Positions 42,656 to 51,153 of a stretch of 64,000 bases of DNA are shown piece after piece. Source of the DNA: Thalassotalea sp. LPB0316 (GTDB taxonomy: Bacteria > Pseudomonadota > Gammaproteobacteria > Enterobacterales > Alteromonadaceae); the NCBI RefSeq assembly GCF_014898095.1, contig NZ_CP062946.1, forward strand, positions 682,001 through 746,000. The letters are read 5' to 3'. The notes under the pieces were generated by a model. It made no database searches. It saw nothing but the letters and a program-made list of their open reading frames with translations, and was not told the origin of the DNA. Made by a program: the position numbers and the translations under genes. Position 1 is the stretch's first letter. Each line of letters starts with the position of its first letter.

Positions 42656-44350
42656 CTAACTTGAGGTTTGTTTGGCTAACTGCTTTTGCGCGTATTCAAA
42701 GCGCAGGCGATACTCTTGTAACTTGTCTTCCAATTCAGCGGTTGAAGTTGATAGCTTTTCTGAGAGTTCGAAATTCTCGTCGCGCAAATATTTGATTGTT
42801 TCGCGTGCTTTTTCGTAATCTTCTTGCTCTTTTTTGCGACGCAACTGTGCTTTTTCTTTTTGTAGCTCGGTATCATCAATTAACTGTTGATATTTTTCTT
42901 GCGCCTCTTCTTTCTCTGCTTGGAAGTTTTGGGCTTGCTGCTCTAGTGCTTTATTGGCTTGTTCTTGCTCGGCTAGCGCTTCATTGAGTTGTGTTATTTG
43001 TTGTTGTAACGCTTCACTTTCTTGCTGACTTTGCACCAAGGCATTTTGTTGCTCTGTTAGCTGATTATTGAGTTCAGCAAGGCTTTGCTCTAATGCTTTT
43101 TGGCGCTGCTTTTTCTGTTCATTGCGCTGGTTGAGATCTTCAATGGTGAGTTGTAATTTATCTTGTTGCGCCGTGTTGTCGTCTATCGTCGCTTGGTATT
43201 CATCAATCATGGCTTGCATGGTGGCAATATGCTCTTTTTGCTCGGCAATGGTTTGCTCACTATCGGCAACGCGTTGATGGGTTTGTTGAATATTTTGCTC
43301 TAGCTCGCCACATTTGGTGGTTAAGTTGGTGACATCTTGCTGGTACTGACGATTTTGCTCTTGCTCCGTTTCAATGCTTGCGTGTAATTCACTGATATCG
43401 TTTTGCAGTGCATTGATGTGACTTTGCTGTTGCTCTATTAAGCTTGTTTGTTCACTTGCTGACTGCTCTTGTTCAGACTTGGTTTGCGTTAAGCTTTGAG
43501 TCAATTGTTGAACTGTTGCTTGTTCTTCAGCTAGGTTGGTTGTAAGTTCGCTATTGGTTTTTGTTGCTTGCTCTAGTTGGTCTTGCGATTTTTCAAGCAT
43601 CGAACGCAATTCATCGATACAGTCTTGTGCTGATTGCTGACTGGTCTGATTCGACGCTAACTGTTGATTAAATTCAATTTGTTGCTGAGTTAACGCTTGC
43701 TCTGCAAGGCTCAATTCATTTTGCAAATTCGCTTCGGTTTGCTTTAATTTTGCAACTTGTTGTGCGAGTTGGTCTTGTACCGCTTGTTGATCGTTTAAGT
43801 GCTGCTTTTCCGATAACTTAAGTTGCTCATTGAGGTTAGCTAATTCAGCTTGTAAATTGACTTCGATCTGTTCGCGCTTCGAGAGATCTGCCGCCGCTGA
43901 TTTTTGAAAATCATCAAACTCACGCTGAATATGCAGCTCTCTTGCTTCTGTGGCTTGAATAGTTTTCACTAGAGATTCAATTTTATCATTGAGTTCGGCA
44001 ATAACAACTTGGTCTTGCTTGTGGCTATCGGCGAGCGCTGCGTCGTTATCACTTTGCTGATTCAACTGAGATTTTAACTCGAGATTATCGCTGTTTAAGA
44101 CATTTATCTGTTGTTCTTTTAATGCCAAACGCTCGTTGAGTTGCTCTATTTGTTGATAAGCGTTGGCTAAGCCCTTTTCAATTTTCTGAAATTCTGGTTG
44201 GCTCTTAACATCTAGCGGCTCCGGGGTTACTTCTGATTGCGCCTTAACAAGCAATTGGTTAAAGCGCTCTTCGAGTTTGAGGTATATCTCACCGGTTAGG
44301 TTTTGTAACTCATCTTCAACGGCCTGCATCAGTTTTTTATTATCAGCCAT
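42656..44350 (-). CDS. long coiled-coil protein of unknown function
   Basis: A 564-aa protein that is almost entirely coiled coil from about residue 60 to 555, very rich in Gln, Glu, Leu and Ala (for example QQQSHINALQNDISELHASI). There is no signal peptide or membrane helix. A short N-terminal globular segment (MADNKKLMQAVEDELQNLTG) resembles a cytoplasmic helical cap. It looks like a structural or scaffold protein, but coiled-coil similarity is not informative about function. Monocistronic, 167 bases after sapC. Confidence 0.8.
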   Translation of the reverse strand: MADNKKLMQAVEDELQNLTGEIYLKLEERFNQLLVKAQSEVTPEPLDVKSQPEFQKIEKGLANAYQQIEQLNERLALKEQQINVLNSDNLELKSQLNQQSDNDAALADSHKQDQVVIAELNDKIESLVKTIQATEARELHIQREFDDFQKSAAADLSKREQIEVNLQAELANLNEQLKLSEKQHLNDQQAVQDQLAQQVAKLKQTEANLQNELSLAEQALTQQQIEFNQQLASNQTSQQSAQDCIDELRSMLEKSQDQLEQATKTNSELTTNLAEEQATVQQLTQSLTQTKSEQEQSASEQTSLIEQQQSHINALQNDISELHASIETEQEQNRQYQQDVTNLTTKCGELEQNIQQTHQRVADSEQTIAEQKEHIATMQAMIDEYQATIDDNTAQQDKLQLTIEDLNQRNEQKKQRQKALEQSLAELNNQLTEQQNALVQSQQESEALQQQITQLNEALAEQEQANKALEQQAQNFQAEKEEAQEKYQQLIDDTELQKEKAQLRRKKEQEDYEKARETIKYLRDENFELSEKLSTSTAELEDKLQEYRLRFEYAQKQLAKQTSS

Positions 44351-44466
44351 GTCTTCCTCTTACAACTCACTAGTAAGTATGTGTGATCACAAATAGTACC
44401 CTAGCATATCAATGACGAGGTGTTAATTTTTAATCAATTTTTCGTTCTACCATTTTGTGAAGACGT

Positions 44467-44496
44467 AAAAAAACCTAGCAATTGCTAGGTTTTTCA
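44467..44496 (-). terminator. intrinsic terminator of sapC
   Basis: AAAAACCTAGCAATTGCTAG followed by GTTTTT is a perfect palindrome; on the minus strand CCTAGCAATTGCTAGG is followed by a T run. It lies about 22 bases after the SapC stop. Confidence 0.85.
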
Positions 44497-44517
44497 TTAA
44501 CTTATTTAAGCAATGGG

Positions 44518-45285
44518 TTATGCGTTTGCCGCTTGTTGCTCTTCAGCGTCGGCTGGTGCAACGCGCAAGCTAACGACTTTCTTACCATCTGTTTCGTTGC
44601 GCAATTTAGCTAAACGATTGATTTGGCCTAAAGAAAGTAGCATTGCGTGCATAGGAACAAAAATGCCACGCTTAGTAAAGTCGAGGATCTTTTCATCTGA
44701 TAACGCTTGTAATTTTTGCTCATCGATACCGAATAAACCAACAAGTTTCTTCTTCTCGCCTGTTGCGTAATCGATGTTAAGTTGTAGTTCAGCAAGTAAC
44801 TCGTGATCGACGAGTTCTTTAACAAACTTTTCAGTTAACACTTCGCTATTGTATAAGTCGCCTAATGCTTCTTGAATGTTTTTGAATAACTGTGTTTCTT
44901 CACCTTTTTCGTCGAATAAAGGTAAGTCTTTGTCTTCACCAACGTATTCGCTATCTAAGTCAACACATGTGGTTAGTGTTTTTTCTTTTTCAGGATCTAA
45001 ACCTAAGCTAAATGGTGCTAATGCTAATGCTTGTGGCATGAATAACGAATCTAATACGCCGTCTTTGTAGTATAAGTTCTCGCCAGCTTCTAAGCCGGTC
45101 ATTAATACTGGGCGGAAACGCTCACCGTCTTTGATTAAGAAAATAGGGAAGCTTGTTGCTAATTGTGGGAATTCACGAGCGTGTGTCGCGATAATGTGTT
45201 GGTTTGAAATATCTGGTAAGCCACGTTGTGTAGCAACTTTTAAGTTTTGGTGTGATTCTTTTTTAACTGGGGCAAAGTTAGCCAT
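44518..45285 (-). CDS. SapC family protein
   Basis: A 255-aa soluble protein of the SapC family (named after a Campylobacter S-layer-associated protein), found in many Alteromonadales. It starts MANFAPVKKESHQNLKVA and has FPIFLIKDGERFRPVLMTGLE and PQALALAPFSLGLD. No signal peptide is visible, so the S-layer role is doubtful here; the true function is not known. It has a strong terminator and its own upstream gap of about 240 bases. Confidence 0.85.
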   Translation of the reverse strand: MANFAPVKKESHQNLKVATQRGLPDISNQHIIATHAREFPQLATSFPIFLIKDGERFRPVLMTGLEAGENLYYKDGVLDSLFMPQALALAPFSLGLDPEKEKTLTTCVDLDSEYVGEDKDLPLFDEKGEETQLFKNIQEALGDLYNSEVLTEKFVKELVDHELLAELQLNIDYATGEKKKLVGLFGIDEQKLQALSDEKILDFTKRGIFVPMHAMLLSLGQINRLAKLRNETDGKKVVSLRVAPADAEEQQAANA

Positions 45286-45528
45286 AATTCTTCTCTTCTT
45301 TGAATGTTTGCCTGAACAAAAGGCTTATAATATTTTTTTAAGTAATACCAACAAAATTGAGTATTTCCCATGATATCAGTTATGGAGACGAGGTAATGCG
45401 GTTTCAATAGCCAGACTGCATTTTTTTATTCCGCGACTGCATTGCTGTCTTCATTTTTCAAAAAAAGGCTAGCAAGTCAAGCATAGTCAGCGTAAATTTC
45501 ACAGATATTTAACTTAATAGGATAAATT

Positions 45529-46386
45529 TTGCTCGCTTTAGTTTTTGTTTCGCTGTTATGGGCATTTTCATTTGGTATTATCAAAGGTGAGCTCACTGAT
45601 TTACCACCCTCACTTGTCGCCCACCTGAGGCTTTTATTAAGTTTCTTGGTGTTTTTGCCGATCGCGCTTTGGTTGAGAAAAATGACAATCTCCTACAAGT
45701 TAATAGTGCTTGGCTGTATTCAATTTGGCGTCATGTACATCGCCTATATTTTTTCTTACCAATATTTACCCGGCTATTTAGTTGCCGTACTCACTATCTT
45801 CACGCCGCTTTACGTCATGTTATTTGATGCCATCTTGAGAAAACAATTTAACAGCCATTGGTTTTTACCCATTATATTATCGATCGTAGGTGCTGGTGTT
45901 TTAGTTTACCGAGAAAGTAATGCCGAGCAGTGGCTTGTTGGTTTTTTGATTTTGCAAGTCGCTAATCTCGCCTTTGCCTTTGGCCAGATCTATTATCAAC
46001 ACTACGCTAAACAGACGACGACATTAGCTCAGCACACCAGCAATATGACGAACATGTATTTCGGCGCTGCCGTTTTTTCAGGGCTCGTTATGCTCTCTCA
46101 GTTAGGTAGTTCCGTTGGACAAGTAGCCATTAGCGAGCGTCAAATTTACTTTCTCTTGTATCTTGGAGTCATTGCCTCCGGTTTTGGCTTCTTCTTGTGG
46201 AATTGGGGCGCAAAGCAAGTATCACCTTCTACGTTAGCCATTATGAACAATGGTTATGTGCCACTGGCGATACTGTTATCGTTTACCGTATTTGATGAAC
46301 AAGTAGACTTAATCAGGTTGGTTATAGGCACTAGCCTAATCGTGCTAAGCTTAGTTTGGGCATACAAACAGCAAGGGAGAACTTAA
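45529..46386 (+). CDS. EamA/DMT-family transporter
   Basis: A 285-aa protein with about ten transmembrane helices in two EamA repeats, the drug/metabolite transporter superfamily. The start is TTG at 45529 with AGGA six bases earlier; no ATG is close. Family marks are LLWAFSFGIIKGEL, PPSLVAHLRLLLSFLVFLP, YQYLPGYLVAVLTIFTPLYV and the C-terminal STLAIMNNGYVPLAILLSF. Substrate unknown. Its stop overlaps the next start (TAATG). Confidence 0.87.
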   Translation: MLALVFVSLLWAFSFGIIKGELTDLPPSLVAHLRLLLSFLVFLPIALWLRKMTISYKLIVLGCIQFGVMYIAYIFSYQYLPGYLVAVLTIFTPLYVMLFDAILRKQFNSHWFLPIILSIVGAGVLVYRESNAEQWLVGFLILQVANLAFAFGQIYYQHYAKQTTTLAQHTSNMTNMYFGAAVFSGLVMLSQLGSSVGQVAISERQIYFLLYLGVIASGFGFFLWNWGAKQVSPSTLAIMNNGYVPLAILLSFTVFDEQVDLIRLVIGTSLIVLSLVWAYKQQGRT

Positions 46387-46688
46387 TGCGTAAGATAGGG
46401 TTAATAGCGTTATTATTTAGCTTGTGCTTACCTAGCTATGCGATGCCAGATATCCGAATAGAACATGGCAAAAGCTTAGATGGCTTTGCTCGCGCGCGCA
46501 TTATCAACAACACAACCGAAATACTGGCTTGTTACGTCGCGATTGACGGCTATAAAAAGAAATTTGTTCTCGGCCCGCTCAAGCCGTCCACCTGGTACAA
46601 GGCAACCGATAAGCGCTTTAATTATAAGCACTTTAGTACTTGGTGCGACTATCTCGAGTTTTATCCACACTATGCAAAATATCAGTAA
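46386..46688 (+). CDS. small secreted protein of unknown function
   Basis: A 100-aa protein with a signal peptide (MRKIGLIALLFSLCLPSYAM) and an 80-residue mature part containing two Cys (EILACYVAIDG; TWCDYLEFYP). The ATG at 46386 overlaps the transporter stop, with AGGGAGA before it, implying translational coupling to the DMT transporter. No domain is recognised. Confidence 0.72.
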   Translation: MRKIGLIALLFSLCLPSYAMPDIRIEHGKSLDGFARARIINNTTEILACYVAIDGYKKKFVLGPLKPSTWYKATDKRFNYKHFSTWCDYLEFYPHYAKYQ

Positions 46689-46717
46689 CACTAATAGAAA
46701 CAAGGGTTACAAACTAA

Positions 46718-46755
46718 AAAGCCAGTTATCACAATGCGTTGTAATAACTGGCTTT
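46718..46755. terminator. bidirectional terminator between the small secreted gene and the acyl-CoA synthetase gene
   Basis: AAAGCCAGTTAT and ATAACTGGCTTT form a perfect 12-bp stem; the loop contains a further ACAA/TTGT pairing. It lies between converging genes, with an A run on its left that reads as Ts on the minus strand. Confidence 0.82.
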
Positions 46756-46777
46756 AAACGATTAATAACAATGACTG

Positions 46778-48343
46778 TTATGCAGAGCGCAACTCTCGAC
46801 GCAAAATTTTACCAACAGTTGATTTTGGTAACTCATCTAAGATAACCACTTTTTTCGGCACTTTGTAAGCCGTTAAGTGTTCGCGACAGTGCTCGATAAT
46901 AGCCTCAGGATCAACCTCGCCCTCAACCGTGATGTAAGCAGCGACTTTTTCACCTGTTTTGTCGTCACTCTCACCAATAACCGCAGCTTCTAGTACCGAG
47001 TTATGCTTAGTCAGAACGTCTTCAACTTCATTAGGGTAGACGTTAAAACCAGATACGATGATCATATCTTTTAAGCGATCAACAATTTTAATTTCACCTG
47101 TTTCAAGGCGAATACCGACATCACCTGTTTTAAAGAAGCCATCTTTCATCACTTTGGCTGTTTCTTCAGGCATATTCCAATAGCCGCTCATTACCTGCGG
47201 ACCACGGGCAACGATTTGACCTTCATCAACCACTTGGTCGTTATCGTCCCAAAGTTCAATTTCGGTATCACTAAGTGGCTTACCAACAGTGCCTAAAACT
47301 TCGTGATCTGGCGTATTTAAGCAAAGCACAGGTGACGTTTCTGATAACCCATAGCCTTCAGTAATCGAGCAACCGGTTACCTGACGCCAAATATCGACTG
47401 CCGAAGACGTTAACGCCGTACCGCCTGAAATGGTTAGCTTCAATTTAGAAAAGTCTAACGCTTTAAATCCTTCGTGATGACACAAACCAACAAACAACGT
47501 GTTGATCCCAGCAAAGCCGGTAAACTGAAATGGTGCTATTTGTTTAACAAAGGCATCTAAATCACGTGGATTAGGAATAAGGACATTTAAGCAGCCGCGA
47601 GAAAAGAACATCACCATGTTCACGGTAAAAGCATAAATGTGGTAGAGCGGCAGTGGACAAACAAACGTTTCTTCGCCTTCTATACATTTATCACCTAATC
47701 GATCAAATACTTGTGCAGAGTTAGCAATAATATTGTGATGGCTTAAGCGAGCCCCCTTCGAAACGCCGGTTGTGCCACCGGTATATTGCAGCACACAATC
47801 ATCATCACCAGCGCTTGTTTGACGCGGCTTTAAATCCGCGTTTTGATGTTGCGCTAAAATCGCATTAAAACTCACACAATTTGCTGGCGCATCTTGTCCC
47901 TCTGGCATTAATAAATCTGGTGCTTTTGTGGTGATCACCAGCTCAATATCGACGTCATTTTGAATCGCTTCGAACTTAGGTAATAAGTCTTCTAGAATGA
48001 CTAAAGCCTTAGCACCTGAATCTTTAAATTGGTGCTGCATTTCACGTGGTGTATACAAAGGGTTAGTATTTACTAAGATCAAGCCAGCACGCAATGCACC
48101 ATAAGCAGCTATCGGATATTGAATCAAATTAGGTAATTGAATTGCAATGCGATCGCCTTCATTGATCGCAGGGTGATTTTGCAAAAAGCTTGCTAAGGCA
48201 CGTGATTTTTGCTCGATTTCAGCAAAGGTTAAGGTTTGCCCTAAGCATGAGTATGCTGGTTTGTCAGCATGTTTGGCTAATGTATCCTCGACGAAATCAG
48301 CCAAGTGATGATGTTGTAATGCTAGTGCAGAGTTCGTTGTCAT
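46778..48343 (-). CDS. long-chain fatty acid-CoA ligase (FadD-like)
   Basis: A 521-aa AMP-forming acyl-CoA synthetase, activating fatty acids for beta-oxidation. The ATP-binding motif is YTGGTTGVSKGARLSH near residue 182. Other motifs are GYGLSETSP, FKTGDVG, IVDRLKDMIIVSGFNVYP (fatty-acyl-CoA synthetase signature) and the catalytic lysine in KSTVGKILRREL. It is shorter than E. coli FadD (561 aa) but close in sequence style. Start ATG with AGGATAAATAACG before it. It follows the aldehyde dehydrogenase gene by 22 bases. Confidence 0.92.
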   Translation of the reverse strand: MTTNSALALQHHHLADFVEDTLAKHADKPAYSCLGQTLTFAEIEQKSRALASFLQNHPAINEGDRIAIQLPNLIQYPIAAYGALRAGLILVNTNPLYTPREMQHQFKDSGAKALVILEDLLPKFEAIQNDVDIELVITTKAPDLLMPEGQDAPANCVSFNAILAQHQNADLKPRQTSAGDDDCVLQYTGGTTGVSKGARLSHHNIIANSAQVFDRLGDKCIEGEETFVCPLPLYHIYAFTVNMVMFFSRGCLNVLIPNPRDLDAFVKQIAPFQFTGFAGINTLFVGLCHHEGFKALDFSKLKLTISGGTALTSSAVDIWRQVTGCSITEGYGLSETSPVLCLNTPDHEVLGTVGKPLSDTEIELWDDNDQVVDEGQIVARGPQVMSGYWNMPEETAKVMKDGFFKTGDVGIRLETGEIKIVDRLKDMIIVSGFNVYPNEVEDVLTKHNSVLEAAVIGESDDKTGEKVAAYITVEGEVDPEAIIEHCREHLTAYKVPKKVVILDELPKSTVGKILRRELRSA

Positions 48344-48365
48344 CGTTATTTATCCTATCTGCTTA

Positions 48366-49781
48366 TTATTTTATAAAAAGTTTATAGACTAAGTTGTGTA
48401 ATGCCGTGCCATATGGCGGGAACAATAAGCTAGTTAAGCTAATTTTGCCGCGTGATAAAATAGCTTTGGCATGAGAAAAGGTTTTAAAGCCTTCAATGCC
48501 GTGGTAATTCCCCATACCAGAATGGCCGACACCACCAAACGGTAAATCTTCAACAGCCACATGGAAAGCCGCTTCATTAATACAAACACCACCAGAGTGA
48601 GTATTGGCTAAAATATGTTGTTGAGTTTGCTTGTTGAAACTGTAGATGTATAACGCTAGTGGGCGCTCATGGCGCTGAATATAGGCGATTGCGTCGTTAA
48701 CATCGTCGTATTCCATGATCGGTAACAAGGGACCAAAAATCTCTTGTTGCATTACTGTCATATCTTCGGTTACTTGTTCTAAAACAGTAAGCGGTAATTG
48801 ACGAGTCTTATTGCAATTAGGATTTTGGTTGAGTTCAGTAACAACAGCCCCTTTGGCTTTAGCATCCTCAACTAAGCCGACAAGGCGCTGATACTGCCCA
48901 TCATTGACGACACTCGTGTAATCTTGGTTGTTATCTATCGCAGGGAACATTTTGGCAAATAATTGCTGTAATTCTTGTACCGTTTCGCGACTTTTACCAC
49001 GAGGAACAAACAGGTAATCTGGCGCGACACAAGTTTGCCCAGAGTTCAGGGTTTTACCGAGCATTAAACGAGCGACGGCCGTTTTAATAGGCATATCAGG
49101 CGCAATAATGGCTGGCGATTTTCCACCTAATTCCAATGTTACAGGTACTAAATTTTCAGCGGCGGCGCGCATCACTAATTTACCGACATTAGTTGAGCCA
49201 GTAAAAAATAGGTGATCAAAGTTTAGTGCCGAGAACTTAGCCGCAACGCTTGCGTCACCATCTATGATAGCCACTTTATCTTGGCTAAAATACTGACTGA
49301 CAAGCTGAGCTAATACTTGAGTTGTTTTTGGTGTGAATTCAGACATTTTGATCATTGCTCGGTTACCCGCCGCCAATGCGGTTGTCAGCGGACCTAAAGC
49401 AAGGAAAATCGGATAGTTCCACGGCACCATAATACCAACCACGCCAAGCGGTTGATATTCAACACGCGCACTGGCAGGTTGAAACAAAATACCAACGTGA
49501 CGCTTTTGTGGTTTCATCCACTTTTTTAATTGTTTTTTGGCATAGTGGATACCCGCAACAGTTGTCAGAATATCACCAATTTTTGAGTCGTCGACTGAGC
49601 GATTACCAAAGTCTTCGTTCATCGCACTCACTAGTGCATCTTGATTATCGAGTACTAGCGATTTTAACGTATCAAGGTCGTTAATACGCGCTTGATACTC
49701 AGGATAAGGATTTGCGTTAAAGGCTACCTTTTGCTGATCTAAAATGTGATCTAACTGCTGTAACTCTTGATTGTCTTCCAT
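48366..49781 (-). CDS. NAD(P)-dependent aldehyde dehydrogenase (coniferyl-aldehyde/fatty-aldehyde type)
   Basis: A 471-aa aldehyde dehydrogenase. The catalytic Glu lies in LELGGKSPAI and the catalytic Cys in GKTLNSGQTCVAPDYLF. The NAD-binding region has FFTGSTNVGK and VPWNYPIFLALGPL. The hydrophobic C-terminal end (LLFPPYGTALHNLVYKLFIK) is typical of class-3-like fatty/coniferyl aldehyde dehydrogenases and may touch the membrane. Upstream of, and on the same strand as, the acyl-CoA synthetase, it would supply acids for activation. Confidence 0.92.
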   Translation of the reverse strand: MEDNQELQQLDHILDQQKVAFNANPYPEYQARINDLDTLKSLVLDNQDALVSAMNEDFGNRSVDDSKIGDILTTVAGIHYAKKQLKKWMKPQKRHVGILFQPASARVEYQPLGVVGIMVPWNYPIFLALGPLTTALAAGNRAMIKMSEFTPKTTQVLAQLVSQYFSQDKVAIIDGDASVAAKFSALNFDHLFFTGSTNVGKLVMRAAAENLVPVTLELGGKSPAIIAPDMPIKTAVARLMLGKTLNSGQTCVAPDYLFVPRGKSRETVQELQQLFAKMFPAIDNNQDYTSVVNDGQYQRLVGLVEDAKAKGAVVTELNQNPNCNKTRQLPLTVLEQVTEDMTVMQQEIFGPLLPIMEYDDVNDAIAYIQRHERPLALYIYSFNKQTQQHILANTHSGGVCINEAAFHVAVEDLPFGGVGHSGMGNYHGIEGFKTFSHAKAILSRGKISLTSLLFPPYGTALHNLVYKLFIK

Positions 49782-49908
49782 TTATTTCCCCCAAAACGCT
49801 CTTTCGAGCTTATCGAACCAAATTAACTCGACTGTTGAGCTATGGTTTCAAAGTATTATTCAACAGTTTTATCGCAAAAAAATGTTTAACCGCGCCAAAA
49901 ACTAATCA

Positions 49909-50970
49909 TCAAAGGGTAGAGCGTGGCTCTGTGCTTTCCATGATAATGTTATGCTGCTGCTTGCGATAAACGCCTGGCGTAACACCAGTCCAACGCTTGA
50001 ACGCTCTGTTAAAATTACCAATGTTTGAAAAGCCAACTAAGTAACCAATCTCACTAAATGATAAATGGCTTTGCAAGATGTATTCGAGCGCGAGCTTTTT
50101 GCGGGTATTTTCTAGAATATCTCGAAAGCTCGTCTGTTTTTCTTGGAGGCGACGTTGCAGGTTGCGCAAGCTCATCCCAAGTTGCGATGCAATTTCAGTT
50201 TGGGATGGCGTGCCAAGCGGCAACATTTCATAGATGCGGTTTTTTACTAGCTGCTCGACATCGTTTTTATCAAGCCGAGACAGATAATCATCGAGAATTT
50301 TCTCGTGGCTCTGGGTTAATAGTGGATTACCACCAACCAGTTGCTTAGAAAGTGTTTTTTCGTCAAAAACCAAACTTAACTCATCACTATCGAAGACAAT
50401 GTCACATTTGAAGTAGTCATTCAAAAAGCTGGTATCATAATTCGGTTTTGGCCAATTAAAGTGTATTTCCAAAGGGTTGTAGTCGGTCTTTAGCGTTTCT
50501 CGAGCGAACTGTACTATGGTACCTAAAAAGGCAATAATACAATCTTGGGTTAGCACCGGACGTTGTGAATCTTCATAGCACTTAATATCCATAACAAAGT
50601 GTATGTTTTCACCGCGTTCTTCGACGTTTAGCGTACATGTATTGGAGACAACTCGCTTGTAGCGAGCGATTCGATAAAGCGCATCTTTCAAGCTTTCAGA
50701 CGACATCATGGCATAACCTAATGCGTGAAACATGCCTGGGTGAAATGCTTTGGCTATTGCCAGAGCGAAATCTTTACGGCCTTTTTTGCGGTTGCAATAA
50801 TCGATAATCAGCGCCATTTTTTCAGCAGACAAGCGAGACTCTTGATCTTTAAAGTCCTCCGACTTTACATCACAATCTTTGAGAACGTCGGCAAGATCTA
50901 TTTGCCATTCCTCAAGCACCCGAGTAATGGGGATCATCCAACCACTTAACACTGAAAAATAACTGCTCAT
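49909..50970 (-). CDS. AraC-family transcription regulator
   Basis: A 353-aa regulator with an N-terminal arabinose-binding-like sensor domain (the OruR/ArgR-like AraC branch) and a C-terminal double helix-turn-helix (SQTEIASQLGMSLRNLQRRL; FSEIGYLVGFSNIGNFNRAF). It ends with the family motif FKRWTGVTPGVYRKQ. It lies between the aldehyde dehydrogenase gene and the divergent DUF1302-DUF1329 pair, so it probably controls this locus. The inducer is unknown; members of the branch often respond to lipid-related or amino-acid-related compounds. Confidence 0.9.
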   Translation of the reverse strand: MSSYFSVLSGWMIPITRVLEEWQIDLADVLKDCDVKSEDFKDQESRLSAEKMALIIDYCNRKKGRKDFALAIAKAFHPGMFHALGYAMMSSESLKDALYRIARYKRVVSNTCTLNVEERGENIHFVMDIKCYEDSQRPVLTQDCIIAFLGTIVQFARETLKTDYNPLEIHFNWPKPNYDTSFLNDYFKCDIVFDSDELSLVFDEKTLSKQLVGGNPLLTQSHEKILDDYLSRLDKNDVEQLVKNRIYEMLPLGTPSQTEIASQLGMSLRNLQRRLQEKQTSFRDILENTRKKLALEYILQSHLSFSEIGYLVGFSNIGNFNRAFKRWTGVTPGVYRKQQHNIIMESTEPRSTL

Positions 50971-51034
50971 ATTCTTGGCTAATCACTAAACTTAATTACC
51001 TAACAAATTACCGTGTTTTGCATGAAATGACAAT

Positions 51035-51046
51035 CATTTGGCACGT
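51035..51046. promoter_or_regulatory. candidate operator shared with the GMC gene, copy 1
   Basis: CATTTGGCACGT, 108 bases before the DUF1302 start, occurs identically at 63746-63757, 116 bases before the GMC oxidoreductase start. It lies between the AraC-type regulator and DUF1302. The idea that the AraC protein binds it is inference. Confidence 0.4.
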
Positions 51047-51153
51047 ATAGCCTCCCTTTTTCTAGGGATTTGTCTGTATCTTAGAGGCGTCAGTTCGATA
51101 ACAATTTCGAACAATTTAAAAAAACTAATACTGACAAACCTTCTGGGGGATAT

